Shown here: piece after piece, positions 12,176 to 24,719 of the stretch | Layout: each line of letters opens with the position of its first letter | How positions within the stretch are numbered: position 1 is the stretch's first letter | Origin: Tulasnella sp. 424 | Taxonomy: Eukaryota; Basidiomycota; Agaricomycetes; Cantharellales; Tulasnellaceae | Assembly: GCA_019633425.1 (NCBI GenBank) | Contig: WSUB01000086.1 | Coordinates: 1 to 64,000, forward strand | Length of the DNA: 64,000 bases | Direction: 5' to 3' | Made by a program: the position numbers and the translations under genes | Notes under the pieces: model-generated | The model's input: the letters and a program-made list of their open reading frames with translations, nothing else | Databases searched by the model: none | What the model was told of the DNA's origin: nothing

Positions 12176-12962
12176 TGCTTTATGTCATTCAAGTCCCAGT
12201 GAGTCCTCTCTTCTGCGTGCGGTCAGCGTGATAACTTAGAATGGGTAATCGACGGCCTTCCGATAGGCACAATATTGCACACCTCTAGGATCCGCTCGAC
12301 AGCTTCAAAGAGAAATGACGCCATATCGTTCTGTGTGTGACAAGTGATGTGTATGGATATTTTACAATAGACTATCGGCTACGTCTTGATAGCAGACCTA
12401 ATCGTCCATTCACCTTGTACCCCCCTATACCATGCCCCATCCCCAACTTTGGACGGCAAAGTCCATTCCCGCTCTAAGCGTAGCATGTCCGGTTTAGATT
12501 GTGGATTGAACTATTTTATTACTGTCGACCTCAGGAGTGGAACTCTGTGAATTCGCTCGCTATCGGCGGTCGGTAATACCCTAATATGATGCATGCTCGC
12601 TGTTCTGAGGTGGCGGTCGGAGGATATCGTAGCGGTGAGTAGTGGAGCCACTTGTTACTTATCATAAGGACGTGAGGCTTTCGCCCAAATTGACGAAGTT
12701 TGCACTACTTATCGAATACATGAAGCTGGCAGCGTGTCCTTGGCAACCCACTGTCTGTCGTGGAAACGATGCTCCAATCCTAAATATTTAAATACGAAAT
12801 CTGAAACTAACATTATTGTGTATAGCGTCGCGGCCTGTTCAAGCCGGATAACCGGACCGTTCGTAAAAGGCAATATCTGGTCCTCCGACACCTCACCTCT
12901 GAACAAATATTTGTTCCAGTGCTTAGTAAGTAACCACAACCCCTATACATTCCTCCGTCTCT
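12176..12962. other. Duplicated intergenic block between propeller gene and BTB gene
   Basis: No coding gene seen. 12187-12445 is repeated at 313-545, and 12690-12960 is repeated at 14370-14640 and partly at 549-690. The region carries the promoter of the BTB gene that begins at 12963. Confidence 0.6.
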
Positions 12963-13764
12963 ATGGCGGATCCAAGCATCCCAGCCAACCCAAGTATCGC
13001 CGGGGAACGGCACGCTCGTCACTATGAGACCGAGTATCTCATCTTTTTAGTACCTCCCTCTTCAGCATGAGCTTCAATGAAGACAACTCACCTACGTTCT
13101 TTCCTCTCTCAAGGTTGAGAGTGTTCTGTACAGAGTCCCCGTCGGTCTTCTCCGGGAGTCTGAGCACTTCAGAAATATGCTAGAGTCAGCAAATACGGGG
13201 GAGGCTGGGGAGGGAAAGTCGGACGAGCATCCAATTATCGTCAAAGGGGTATCGAACTTCGAGATGGAGAGCTTCATGGAAACAACGTAAGATGTCCGCC
13301 ACCTAGTTACATTCTGAGTTTCACCCCTCGTTTTCAGGCTATTAGCAAACTGGCAGAAGCTTAGCTGGAAGCAGAAAACTGCCGCACTCCATCTTGCCAC
13401 CATGTGGGGTTTCGAAGACCTACGATCGAGTCTCGTTTCCCTTATGGGCAGCGGCATTGACTCGAGAGATCCTGTTGACCGGATCGAGGCATCGCTCAAG
13501 GGCCGGGTTAAAGAGTGGTTCCATCCAGGGATACGTGCTTTGTGTGAGAGAGATGCACCTTTAACCGCGTCGGAGGGTGAGCGGCTGGGCTTTACGCTTT
13601 TCGCTGCCATTTGCCAGGCGCGGGAAGCCTTCCCTCCGCCGTCTACCGCGACTTACGGTTGCCAGAAATGTGGTGGTCGCCATCGTCCGAGAAGTTTTGG
13701 TTGCCCCAGCCTTTCTTCATTTATTCAAGATAATTCGGGGTTCAAGTTTCCGCATGGGCAGTAG
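12963..13764 (+). CDS. BTB/POZ domain protein, copy 1 (228 aa)
   Basis: Exons are 12963-13049, 13114-13286 and 13338-13764; phase closes to 228 residues. The fold signature is that of small Agaricomycete BTB proteins: ETEYLIFLVESVLYRVPVG, RESEHFRNML, DEHPIIVKGVSNFEMESF, then WGFEDLR and a helical C-terminus with LCERDAPLTASEGERLG. BTB proteins of this type can act as substrate adaptors for cullin-3 ubiquitin ligases, but no partner is shown here. Residues ~12-15 (PSIAG) make the N-terminus longer than in copy 2. The tail carries C-x2-C residues (CQKC) of unknown meaning. Confidence 0.85.
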
Positions 13765-14643
13765 GGTCTACCATAGGAGCGGCACAATAGGTTTTTCGGA
13801 AGAAGCCTGAGGTACCCGCATTGCAAAGGGATCTTAGACCAGAGAATACATTTATTTTGATACCACCATTCATTTTGGTTTGCGGACACCCGGTTTGCGT
13901 CACTCTAAGCTTCAGGAGCTTCACGCAGCAATCTGCTTGCAAACCCTTGAAATGGACTAATTAAACCTGAGCACTCGGCCGCAGAACTGCATCGAGATAA
14001 CACCTAGCTTCCAATACGGCTTCATTCATTTCTACCTGATTAGACTACTAGGGTAGAACTACCATACTAGTATATCTGCGCGTAAGATAGAAAGTCTCAA
14101 ATTGATCGCCACAGGCTTAAACCGTAAAGACAAGGAATACGCGGCCCAGTTTGTCGTTTTACCAGAGCTTTACAGTATGGGCGCATGCAAGGAAGATACA
14201 GTATCTACCGTTCCCGGGCTTCTGAGCCAGTCGGATTACTTTGTGCACTCACGACTCAGTTGGAAGATCCGCTTTTTGGACTCCACTCCAGGACCTCCCT
14301 TCGAACTCGGAATTCAGATGAGCGCAATCAATATACAGAGGTTTTTGCCTAACCACGATATTATCACGAAGTTCGCACTACTTATCGAATCCATGAAGCT
14401 GGCACCATGTCCCCGAGCAACACACCGACTGTTGTTGGAACGATGCTGCAATCCTAAATACCATTGAGTTGAAATATGAAGCTAACATTGTGCATAGCGT
14501 CGTGGCCTGTTCAAGCCGGAGAGCCTGACCGTTTGCAAAAAGCGATATATATCTGGCCATGGTCATCCCCACCTGTGGACATATGTTTGTTCCAACACTT
14601 TGAAGTACACAAAACCACCACCCCCATACACTCCTTCGTCCCT
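13765..14643 (+). repeat. Duplicated block with 5-prime relic of ALKBH6
   Basis: 13930-14345 parallels 15575-16055, the region immediately upstream of and into ALKBH6. At 14318 an ATG begins MSAINIQRF, matching the ALKBH6 start MSTMNIQDF, but the similarity ends within ~30 bases and no later ALKBH6 exon follows. From 14370 the sequence switches to the BTB upstream block (like 12690-12960). It is therefore a truncated gene start trapped between two tandem BTB copies. Confidence 0.7.
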
Positions 14644-15424
14644 ATGGCGGATTCAAGCATCTCGAGGCATGCTCGTCACTATGAGACCGAGTATCTCATC
14701 TTTTTGGTAACTCACTCTTCAACGTGGGCTTCAATGAAGATAACTAACCTAGGTTCTCCCATCCCAAGGTAGAGAGTGTTCTGTACAGAGTCCCCGTCGG
14801 TCGTCTCCGGGAGTCTGAGCACTTCAGAAAAATGCTAGAGTCAACAAACACGGGGGAGGCTGGGGAGGGAAAGTCGGACGAGCATCCAATTATCCTCAAC
14901 GGAGTATCGAGCTTCGAGATGGAAAGCTTCATGGACGTTATTCAAGCAACGTAAGATGTCCGCCACTTAGTCACATTCTGCGTCTCACCCTTTGTTTCAG
15001 GCTCTTCGTGGACGAGAAGAAGCTTGGCTGGAAGCAGAAAGCTGCCGCACTCCATCTTGCCACCATGTGGAGTTTCGAAGACCTACGATCGGCCCTCATT
15101 TCCTTTATGAGTAAGGGCGTCGACTCGATAGATCCAGTCGACAGAATCGAGGCGTCGCTCAAGTGCCGGGTTGAAGAGTGGTTCCATCCAGCGATACGTG
15201 CTTTGTGCGAGAGAGTTACACCTTTAACCGCATCTGAGGGTGAACGACTGGGCTTTACGCTCTTCGCTGCCATTTGCGAGTTGCGGGAAACCTACCCTCC
15301 GCTGCCTACCGATTCTTGCTGTTGCAGGAAATGTGGTAGCTACCATCGTCCGCATATCCGTCTCTCCGACCTTCCCTCATCTATTCACAGTAGCTCGGTG
15401 CTCAAGTTTCCTTATACGCAGTAG
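14644..15424 (+). CDS. BTB/POZ domain protein, copy 2 (222 aa)
   Basis: Exons are 14644-14706, 14769-14950 and 15001-15424; phase closes to 222 residues. It is highly similar to the copy at 12963 through the whole length, with the same two intron positions. It has ETEYLIFLVESVLYRVPVG, RESEHFRKMLEST, EMESFMDVIQAT and WSFEDLR. Differences cluster in the C-terminal tail (CCCRKCGSYHRP), suggesting relaxed constraint or diversification there. The likely role is a BTB adaptor, inferred from family only. Confidence 0.85.
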
Positions 15425-16030
15425 GGCTAACCACTGGATGGGCGCAGCAGGTCTTTTCGGAAGAAGGTATCCGCATCGCCAAATACACCGATTTTTACTG
15501 CAATCATTGACGTTGCGTTGCAGACACCTGGTTTTCGTCATCTTGGGGAAGCTCACGAAGTAGTACGCAAAACTATGAACTGGGCTAATTGACTCTGAGC
15601 ACCCAGCCCCGGAACTGCATCGAAATAATACCTAGGTTCAACCAATACGGCATCATTCATGTCCATTTCAGTAGACTAACGAGATGGAACTACCATATTG
15701 GCATATCGACGTGAGAGAGTGTGGGTCTCGAATTTATCGCCATGAACTTGAACCGACTGAGGCCTGGTGGCAAGCCGCGGCCCGGTTTACCAGTGCACTG
15801 ATTTGCAAGACAAGTACACGGAAACACATATTGTCTGCCGTTGCTGGGCTTTTCTGGGCCATTCGGGTTACTTGTCCACCCTCGACTCAGGCTGGTATTG
15901 GGTTGATCGCAAAACCCTATCCACCCCCGACCGGATGCATGCATAAATCACGTGGCAGGATTCAGAGGTCCTCTGTTCTTTTGACTCCACTCCAGCACCT
16001 CCACTCCAGTACCCTCACTCAGGATTTCAG
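15425..16030. other. Intergenic between BTB copy 2 and ALKBH6
   Basis: No gene supported. This block is the parental version of the duplicated sequence at 13930-14320 and includes the ALKBH6 promoter; CTCC repeats (CCACTCCAG-like) lie just before the ATG at 16031. Confidence 0.5.
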
Positions 16031-17291
16031 ATGAGCACAATGAATATACAAGACTTCAAAGTGCCTACAGAATCAGGCTTAGGCGAAATCTACTACGTTC
16101 CTGAGTTTGTCTCTGAAAGCGAAGAGGAGTATTTGCTCCGCAAAGTAGGAAGAGCTCAGGCTATCTTCCCATTCCCGGCGCCGTCTTCCATTCTGACGCT
16201 AAACTTTCTGTCCGTTAAGATATATGAGTCTCCTCAAGTGACTTGGAAGACATTGAGGAATCGTAGGTTCGTTGCACTATTTGTTGTCCTTCCACGTCCT
16301 GCGGTCAAGTCTAAAGGGGACGTGAGATAGACTACAGACATACGGTTCGTCTCACCTATAGATACAAAGCATGCAATCCGGAGAAATTGAACGCTTAGTC
16401 GTTGTAGGAGGGGTCATTTCCGGAGCTGGAAAAGTCCTAATTCCTACTCCGATCCCGGATTTCCTTACGCGGTAGTAAGTAAGAAGTGAGCGACTTAATG
16501 AGTACGGAACAGGTGAAAACCACGACTCCCACACGCTCTACACTCTACCCCAGTCCAGACATCTTTACGAGACTAGAGAATACCGGGGTGTTCAAGGGGT
16601 CAAAGCACGGGCGCCCAAACCATGTCCTTCTGAACGAGGTCAGCCGTGTTACTGCTCGTTATAGAGTATTCACCCTTTATTAATGCACAGTTTGACCGGG
16701 ATTAGTACAAACCAGGACAGGGAATTATGGTGAGTAGCCATGTATATTCAATGCTACTTAGGACTAATCGGCGTCCCTTCCTCCTTGCCCCAGCCCCATG
16801 AAGACGGACCTTCCTACTTTCCTGCTGTTGGAACAATATCACTCGGCTCTTACACTGTTGTGGACTACTATCGCTACCGCCCATTGGACGAGGAAGACAG
16901 CAAAGTAGACGATCCTGATATCGATGTCAGTGCTGGCGCAAATCAGCGAGGTCGCGCTATCGACCCCGTTCCGGTTCTATGCGTGCTGCTTGAGCCCAGG
17001 AGCTTGGTCGTCACCACCAAAGAGCTCTACACGGAGTTCCTACACGGCATCAGCGAAAGAACGCAAGACATGTTCTGCCCACACGAAGATATCTCTGGGC
17101 CCGAAACAACGGAAGGCACGAGGATTGCCAACTACCGAATGCTACGCAACAACGATATCAAGAAATGTATCGCTGAAGGGGGAGTATTGGAACGGCAAGA
17201 TCGAATTAGCTTGACGTGTCGGGACTACGAGAATGTTGGGCGTGCAGGTCGAGCTCTCAATTCTATAATGTTACCAGGTGGTAGCCGTTAG
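16031..17291 (+). CDS. ALKBH6: AlkB homolog 6-like 2-oxoglutarate/Fe(II) dioxygenase (304 aa)
   Basis: Exons are 16031-16262, 16399-16474, 16554-16638, 16706-16729 (an 8-codon exon, YKPGQGIM) and 16794-17291; phase closes to 304 residues. The core is unmistakable: NHVLLNE, GQGIMPHEDGPSYFP (the HxD iron ligands) and TISLGSYTVVDYY. The later EPRSLVVTTKELY and DRISLTCRD segments hold the family's C-terminal binding region. AlkB-family enzymes oxidatively demethylate nucleic acids; the ALKBH6 substrate is poorly defined. The protein is longer than usual in the middle, with acidic insert residues (EEDSKVDDPDID). A truncated copy of its 5-prime end lies at 14318. The first intron (136 bp) is longer than its neighbours. 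Confidence 0.9.
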
Positions 17292-17791
17292 CGGAATAGA
17301 GTTTTCATTTTGGCTAGTGACGCAATGTTTAAATGTGGTCCTGTTTGTGAGGTGGCTTGCCGTTCCCGACCCGAACCGTCCCTCAGACCACTTCTCAAGG
17401 ACTCGTCCGATACACAACAAGGTTTCGAGAAATAAAGAGCAAGAGATTATGAGAGCACCGATAACTTGACGTCAATTCACCAAGTTCCCAAGCATCCCCC
17501 AGCGTCAACCCAGATATCAACGACAGTCATTCCCTTTCCTTTCGAGACCTCTCCCATCCCTGATTCTGAGCTGTTTGACAGCTGAATCAACGTTGTTATC
17601 TAAGGTGCGAACGATAAACACCGAGAGGGGAACCACCACTCAGGCTAACCCTAAAGTTCGCCTCTGCCCGCCCGGACACAGCGTTCTCACCCGACGTATC
17701 TGGTTCGTCGAAGCCACGCAAACGGGGATTACCAACTGATGAACTTCTCTTTCCACGTAGGTCATCCAAACACTGGCCCAAGCAATCTCCG
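17292..17791. other. Intergenic upstream of propeller-like copy 2
   Basis: No convincing exon seen. A search for an F-box-coding exon upstream of 17792 gave none. The stretch carries the ALKBH6 3-prime region and the promoter of the next gene. Confidence 0.45.
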
Positions 17792-19812
17792 ATGGAGGAC
17801 GTCGAGTCGAAGGAAGTCGCGCTACTTGGCCCACCGACAATGGAATTACCACCCAACTCTATAATGTGGATTAAGATGATTCGATCTCACTTCCTTCTAA
17901 TCCAGTCATCTGGAGCAATTTTGGCTCCATGGGACTTGACCGCTCCTCTCACGTGCGTTGCTACTTGTAACCTCGATGGCACCGTTGATGGAGCCGTCAT
18001 CGAGGAAGAAGAAGATCCTCGCATGATGAGGATACTATTGTCTACTAGGTATATGTGGGTACATATAGCTTGTGCGGATAACCAACTAACGAAGTTGCAT
18101 CACCTTGAGGTCGTGCACGACGTACAAACTTCGCTTGGACATCCCTGACTCCAACGAGTCTCAAGCCCCTCTTCGACTCACACCATCAATCGTGTTTGGT
18201 GGTCTCTGTCAGATTCTAGATGCGAGAGGCCCTCTTTTTGCTTTATCGCGCTTAGAGGGGCGGGGACCTGGAGCTTTCATCAAGGATCAACGGGGTAGCG
18301 CAGTTGTAGAGTTGGCCAGTCTGCCTCCGGGTGCCCTCCTTGACCCACCTCTCTCAAACCACGGAGGTCAAAACTCGAGGCTTCAAATTGTCAGTACTAT
18401 ATCTTTATCTCTGGATCGTATTTCCTTTCACGTTTCGAACAAATGATTTTTGTTTCGGCCACCCGTAGGCACACAATGGGGTAATCGACATTCAGATATT
18501 CGATGACGTCATTGTTGTGGCTAGAAACTGCAACATCGACCTATACAACCTGTTGGAGGTGGCTGAAAGGTCTTTTAATGGTGCAGAATCGGGGGGTGTC
18601 TCCACTGTTCAGCCCTTGAGATACCTCAACTATCCAAATCTCGAGCGTCCGGTATACAGAGGAAGTTTACTCCGTCACCCCAACCCCCGACTAGGAATCT
18701 CCCCCGGTTCTTTGGCCTTGTTCTCTGCGGAATACCCTAGCTGCTACAGGATCATATCTTGGCCTGAGTGGCGCCAAGGTACAGCAGCACCGTCCGAAAT
18801 TACCTACCTCGAAGGTTTGGTCAAGGTTGCAGGATGCATGTTCAACACCGCACTGGGGCCTTCCGGACATCGTTTCGCGCTATCGGAGGATGAAAATCTC
18901 AGCATTTACTTCACGTCCAGACGCGATTCGGATTCAACAACCGGACCCCAAAGTAGTGAAGGTAGAATGGCCGGTTGGATGATAGCTGGAGCTCTCGGTG
19001 ATATTCCAGTAGCCCTCGACTTTGACGAAGTAACAGGACGTTGCGTTTTTGCGATGGCATCGGGACGAATGTGGGTGAAGGAGACGACCAACTTCTCATC
19101 CGAACCCCGGGCTTTCAACTCTCTCAAGAAGCTATTGCCAGACTTCGTGTGTTCATTCTTGCTGACTTATTCTCTGGGTCGTGCTTCGGTTCTGTCTGAC
19201 TAGTGTCCCTCCTCGTAGGAAGTAATTGAGATTCCCAACCCAGATCCGGCGCGGTGGCCAGTTGTCATTCCCTTCCGGACCCCGTATAACTTTGGAAATC
19301 CGCCAGCATCCGATCCTCCCAAGGAAGTGGCACCCCGTTGGTCCGACGAAGTTGACAAGTACTTCCCTTACAAAAATCGGCCGGACTGCTATGGAAGCAC
19401 ACCGTGGTTGATCCACGAAGCTCTACACATTCCTGTTGTATGGCCTGGGCATCACCCACCCTCGGTTGGCGAATACGGTGCAAGAACGGTGCTATTCACG
19501 GTGGAGGCGGCAGAGCCAGACAGTCCTTTCTATGATGAAGTCATTGAGGTTCGTCCTTTGCCTGGGTCGGACGAAAGGAGTGGGTTCTGGGCTCTCGTTA
19601 TGGACTGCGGGAACTGGGAGTTCTACAGGCTCAGGCCGGTGGGTGGGTTGGACGACATAGTGGCTCATCTCCAGCACGATGGCATTGGCAAATTGTTCGA
19701 GAACGATGAACCATGGCCAGCAGACGAGGTCAAGCTCGGCCAGCTTTCCCGATGGAGGTACAGGCACAACAGAAGATTTGGGCAGCTGATATCTGAGCGC
19801 AACCTGACTTGA
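17792..19812 (+). CDS. F-box-associated beta-propeller-like protein, copy 2 (~602 aa)
   Basis: Exons are 17792-18048, 18110-18389, 18469-19146 and 19219-19812; phase closes to 602 residues. It aligns along its length with the gene at 10014-12175: NSIMWIKMIRSHFLLIQ, RLGISPGSLALFSAE, VALDFDEVTGRC, VDKYFPYKNRPDCYG, YGARTVLF and IEVRPLPG. All intron positions are shared. As in copy 1 no F-box is seen at the N-terminus. It is convergent with the aldo-keto reductase ending at 19904, with only ~90 bp between stops. Function unknown. Confidence 0.72.
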
Positions 19813-19903
19813 CAAATAATTTCATTTGTATTTTCATGTTGATAAAAGAAAATTCGGGCATTGGAGCTAGCTTTCAGTTCGCGAACAGATGCGAAGGAAG
19901 ATC

Positions 19904-21476
19904 TTAAGCGAAGCCAAAAATTGCCTGTGGTTGATACAGCTCGTCGATGGACTTGACTTCCTCCTCAGTGAGGGTAACATGCACTGCGCCTGTATGCGAT
20001 CAAACATAAGAGTGCCGTTCCAGTCTGATGGCTGAGAAGGCGAAATGACTTACCCGCGCTGTCTCTAAGCTTGTCCAAGCTCGTCGTGCCAACAATGGGT
20101 GCCGTAACAAACCCTTTCGAGAGGGACCACGCTAGAACGACTTGAGCCATCGAGATATTGTGATTCTTCGCAACGGCCTCGATCCTATGGGACGAAGTTT
20201 GGCTTTGATTATCGCAGTCGTCGACTCCCGGGGAGCTTACCTTTTATTGATATCTGCTAAAAACGGGGCTCCTGCCATGAACTTCAAATATCTGAGGCAA
20301 TCACTTAGTGAGAACGGATAGTGGGGTATTGAATGGCTTCCCTCACATGTCACTATCGCTACGTTCCGTCTGCGTGGTGAGGGGCCGAGCGAGAAGGCCC
20401 CCAGCGTTCGGAGACCAAATCATCATTCCAACCCCGAGATTCTGTAGGAGTGGGATCATCTCGCGTTCTTCTTCTCTATAAATGGGATTGTAGAGGTTCT
20501 GCATCGAGATGAACTCAGTAAGTCCATGTTGACGAGCGTAGTTCTGCATCTTGTGGACTGGGGACGGAGTGGAATCCCAGAGGGCGTCAGAATGCTCCTC
20601 GGCCCGCAGCGAAATCAGATCTCACATTGCCACGCGTAACAGGACGACATTCCGATGTAGCGCGCATATCCAGCCTTGACAATATCGTGAAGCGCGTGCA
20701 TTGTCTCCTCAATAGGGGTATTGGGATCGAAGCGGTGACCTAGTTGTACAGCAAAAAGGTCGGTGTGGTGTCCGATAACCGTTCCTAGGGTACTCACATT
20801 GGAAGAGATCAACGTAATCGAGCTGGAGACGTTCCAGAGACTTCTTGATTGCTGCGAACAGGTGCTGCAGAGAAATAAGCCCATGTCTCGCCAATTGCTA
20901 TAAAGTAGCTCACCTTTCGACCAAGACCGTGTTGATTTGTATAACGGAGACGCTCAAGCTGTTCTTCCGGGGAGGCCCAGATTGACTTTGAGTCTCGTGA
21001 GACGGCACCCCATGCTTTGGTCATCACAACAATCTCATCCCTGGGCAGGCTATATTTCTGAATGGCTTTTCCGAGGATCGTTTCGGATTCCTAAACGTCC
21101 AAGGAGGTGAACGGTGACACGACATCTTGACTGGAGAACGAAGGACCTACGCCATTGGAATAGGCGTCCGCCGTGTCGAAAGTGTTAATGCCGAGGTCGT
21201 ACGCGAGTTTGATGTGCTCAACGGCTGAAGTAGAAGTTGAATCGATTCGTTATAGTGCGCGGCGTTCTGAGCAACGTTCACGATACCTTTCTCTTCTTCT
21301 AAAATCCAGCTTTGTTCACTCTTGGATCCATAGGATGCGCAGCCCCTGTAGTCATAGGCTCAGACTGAATGCTATAGGCGGAGGCTACAGCAGCGATTGA
21401 CGTACAAGATGATGCGAGACACCTTGAGGCCGGACCTGCCAAGTCGAGCGTATTGCATGTTGTTTTCGGTACTCAT
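19904..21476 (-). CDS. Aldo-keto reductase, array copy A
   Basis: A multi-exon gene; all exons can be recovered on the minus strand from [20 protein letters not shown] at 21476 to the end [14 protein letters not shown]. The catalytic tetrad is present: Asp and Tyr in [10 protein letters not shown], Lys in VVMTKAWG, His in [10 protein letters not shown]. The family is NADPH-dependent aldo-keto reductases that reduce aldehydes and ketones; the closest annotated relatives are often called versiconal hemiacetal acetate reductase-like or aryl-alcohol dehydrogenase-like, but the substrate cannot be told from sequence. It is the first of three tandem paralogues on this strand. Splice sites look intact throughout, including the short exon [13 protein letters not shown]. 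Confidence 0.85.
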
Positions 21477-22554
21477 TCTACGAAATGTAAAGGGAATCTG
21501 TTCCGATGGATGCAAGAGTGCGATGATGATGTGGCCGCCCCACTCGCATTGCAGATCCTTTTATACCTTCGCGCCGAGATTCCTCGGCTACTACACAGTG
21601 GCCTGCCGACTGCGTTGAACACATAGTGTGCGTCAGCGTCCCATCAACCTTCGTCTTGGCACTCTTGGTGAACACTCAGCAGTATACAATAGACCAATCA
21701 TATCCTCATGGGCTTCGCGGCTGGGATTGTGTAACGGCTGATAGAGCCGAAAAATTGTTCCTTAAGGGGTTCTTAATGAACGCCGCAGACGGAGGAGTTG
21801 CATCCGACAGTGTTGAAGTTGCAGGCGATGACGTTTGCTCAATCTCCGAGTCTCGGACGCCCGTGCCGCCTCGCTGGCTCGAGTGCCAGACTAACCCCTT
21901 CTTCAACAGCAGCAGAAATATAATAATGATAAAAGGTATGATTCTCCAGAGACAAGTTGAAGAACTTGCAATTGATTGCTTTCCTCTACGAGGGTGACAG
22001 GGCTTCCCGGAGAGCATCTATCGTCGAGTGTCAACATGGTGATAGCACGACCCAGAAGGCGTTTTAAGGCCGATCTTGATTGATTGAACTTTCTGCCGGT
22101 GTACGGTTAAATATGCTCCTCAGAAATGCTTGGCCGGTCGATCGGCGAGCGATTGGGAGGCCGGCCCTCTCGTTCACGGACAGAGCACCAAAGTTGCCAA
22201 AAGCGGAAGACTGAACAAACAAACTCATTCAATGTGCGAAACAGCGTGCACGTCACCCCTCTCGGCCGGCACGCGTCCGGGCGCCAGCGCGAATTTCCTT
22301 GAAGCATTCACATACTCGACATGGTGGCATCGGCGAATCTGGTCGAAGCCGTGGGCACCCACCGGGAGACGAGGTGAAGCCCGATCAGCTTTCTCAATGG
22401 ACGCGTTGGCACTACACAATATACGGGCAGTTGATAAACGAACTCAACTTAGGTTGACAAGTTTTCGATTCGAAGTTGGATACTTATAAAAGGACGGGCG
22501 AGCATCGTAGGTAGTCTTTCGAATTGCATTCGCGAACAGGTGCGAAGCGACAGA
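21477..22554. repeat. Intergenic region with relic of UBX-gene upstream sequence
   Basis: 21620-21790 resembles the regions upstream of the other two reductases (24290-24470, 27110-27300). 22096-22330 closely matches 27525-27725, the region immediately before the UBX-gene ATG (shared: GGGAGGCCGGCCCTCTCGTT). The UBX ATG and exon themselves are not preserved here. The head-to-head arrangement reductase/UBX was therefore copied and the UBX half lost. Confidence 0.7.
21557..21565 (-). promoter_or_regulatory. TATA box of aldo-keto reductase copy A
   Basis: GGTATAAAAGGATC reads on the minus strand about 85 bp before the ATG at 21476. The same element at the same distance precedes copy B, which supports function by conservation. 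Confidence 0.65.
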
Positions 22555-24143
22555 TTAAGCGAAGCCGAAAATCGGCTGTGGTTGATACAGCTCGTCGATG
22601 GACTTGACTTCCTCCTCGGTGAGGATGACATGTACAGCACCTGTATGTAATCGAGCATAAGACTGCTGTTCCACTGTAACTACGTGGAGGACACAACGAC
22701 TTACCCACGCTATCTCTCAGCTTATCCAAACTCGTCGTGCCAACAATAGGCGCTGTAATAAAGTTCTTCGAGAGAGACCACGCTAGAACAACTTGAGCCA
22801 TCGAAATATTTCGGTTCTTTGCAATGGTCTCGATTCTAAGGGTCGAAGTTCAACATCAACTATCTCCGCCATCGACCCCCCAGAAGCTCACCTTTGGTTG
22901 ATGTTCGGGAAGAAGGGCGCTCCCGCCATGATCTTCGTGAGCCTGAGGCAATCATCGAGTGAGAACAGATACCGAGGTATTGAATGGCTGCGCTCACATG
23001 CCAGTTTCGCTCCGTTCCGTCTGCGTGGCAAGAGGGCGAGCGAGATTGCCACCGGCATTCGGAGACCAATTGATCATCCCAACTCCGAGATCCTGTAAGA
23101 GTGGGATCATCTCGCGTTCTTCTTCTCTGTAAACGGGATTGTAGAGGTTTTGCATTGAGATGAACTCGGTAAGCCCATGTTGACGAGCGTAATTCTGCAT
23201 TTTGTGGACTGGAGATGGCGTAGAAGCCCATAGAGCGTTAGAATGCTTCTTGACGTGCAGCAATTTTAGAGTTTAGAGACAAAGCTCTCACATTGCCAGG
23301 CGTAACAGGACGACATCCCAATGTAGCGCGCATATCCGGCCTTGACGATGTCGTGAAGCGCGTGCATAGTCTCTTCAATAGGCGTATTCGGGTCGAAGCG
23401 ATGGCCTGATTATGGAGGAGCAGGTTGGTAATCTTGTTAGAATGTCTAAGGAGACCACTCACACTGGAAGAGATCAACGTAATCGAGTTGAAGACGTTCT
23501 AGGGAGTTCTTGATCGCTGCGAAAAGGTGCTGTAAAGAGATAAGCACGTGCATTTCTTCGATTACCAGACTACTTACCTTTCGGCTGAGACCTTGTTGAT
23601 TTGTGTAGCGAAGACGCTCGAGCTTTTCCTCCGGGGCACCCCAAAGTGATCCCGGCTCTCGGGACACGGCACCCCATGCTTTAGTCATCACAACAATCTC
23701 ATCTCTCGGTAGACTATACTTCTTGATGGCTTTTCCGAGGATTATTTCGGATTCCTAAGCGAAGCGGGGTGTTCAACTCGAGCAACAGGGACGAAATGTG
23801 GGCAAGAAGCACTTACGCCGTTCGAGTATATATCCGCCGTGTCGAATGTGTTGATACCAAGCTCGTACGCGAGTTTAACGTGCTCGACGGCTGAAGCATA
23901 GGTCGAGTTAATTTATCGTGGTGCCTTGGGTTATGATCAATGTCAACGTTACCTTTCTCTTCTTCTAGAAGCCAGCCTTGTTGACTCTTGGATCCATAAG
24001 ATGCGCAACCCCTGTTGTCAAAGACTCAGATTTTGATCCCATGGATGGAGGTAGGGCTGGCGATTGACTTACAAAATGATACGAGACACCTTGAGACCGG
24101 ACTTGCCAAGTCGGGTGTATTGCATCTTGTTTTCGGTACTCAT
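22555..24143 (-). CDS. Aldo-keto reductase, array copy B
   Basis: Recovered from [20 protein letters not shown] at 24143 to the GFA stop at 22555 with the same exon layout as copy A. The Tyr-bearing exon ([16 protein letters not shown]), [48 protein letters not shown] and [14 protein letters not shown] are all intact. It differs from A in several surface stretches (INQRIETIAK region) but keeps the catalytic tetrad. Likely active; substrate unknown. Confidence 0.83.
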
Positions 24144-24223
24144 TCTGTAGAATGTAAAGGGAAACCGTTCTAGTAGAGTGTGGAGTGAGATGATGATATA
24201 GCTTCCACGTCTCATTGTAGATC

Positions 24224-24231
24224 CTTTTATA
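24224..24231 (-). promoter_or_regulatory. TATA box of aldo-keto reductase copy B
   Basis: TATAAAAG within GGTATAAAAGGATC on the minus strand, ~85 bp before the ATG at 24143, identical in sequence and spacing to the element before copy A. Confidence 0.65.
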
Positions 24232-24719
24232 CCAGCCCTATGAGTCTGCCTTCGGCCACAAAGTTGACTGCCGGTTGCGTCAAAACAATGGTCTTGGTCA
24301 GCCTCCCATCAATTTCCCACCCGGCATGCTTGGTGAGCACTCATCGGCGGCCAGCATACTAATCATGTTTTAGATTTCGCAACGAGAATTGCGTAACGGC
24401 TGGTGGAGTCGACGCCCTGTGTTCGTATATAATGTCGCATCCGGAAGGGGTTCGGGACCTTGATTGGATCCTTCTTTGAATACAGTAGCAAACCTGCTTC
24501 GGAGAAATGAGGAACGACTTGAAGAGCTTGGTTAGTTTGGTTACGATGGTTGAACGGGAGAGCATCTTTCGTCGATGATCAATATTGGAAAGATACAATT
24601 CGCATAGGCAAGAAATAGATGTAATAGAATTTGCTGCCTTCATCTTTGCTGAGATATCCCTGGCCAGCCAGTTGGTGTCCAAACGGGACGCCGCGTATCT
24701 CCTTGATGACGGAGAGACG

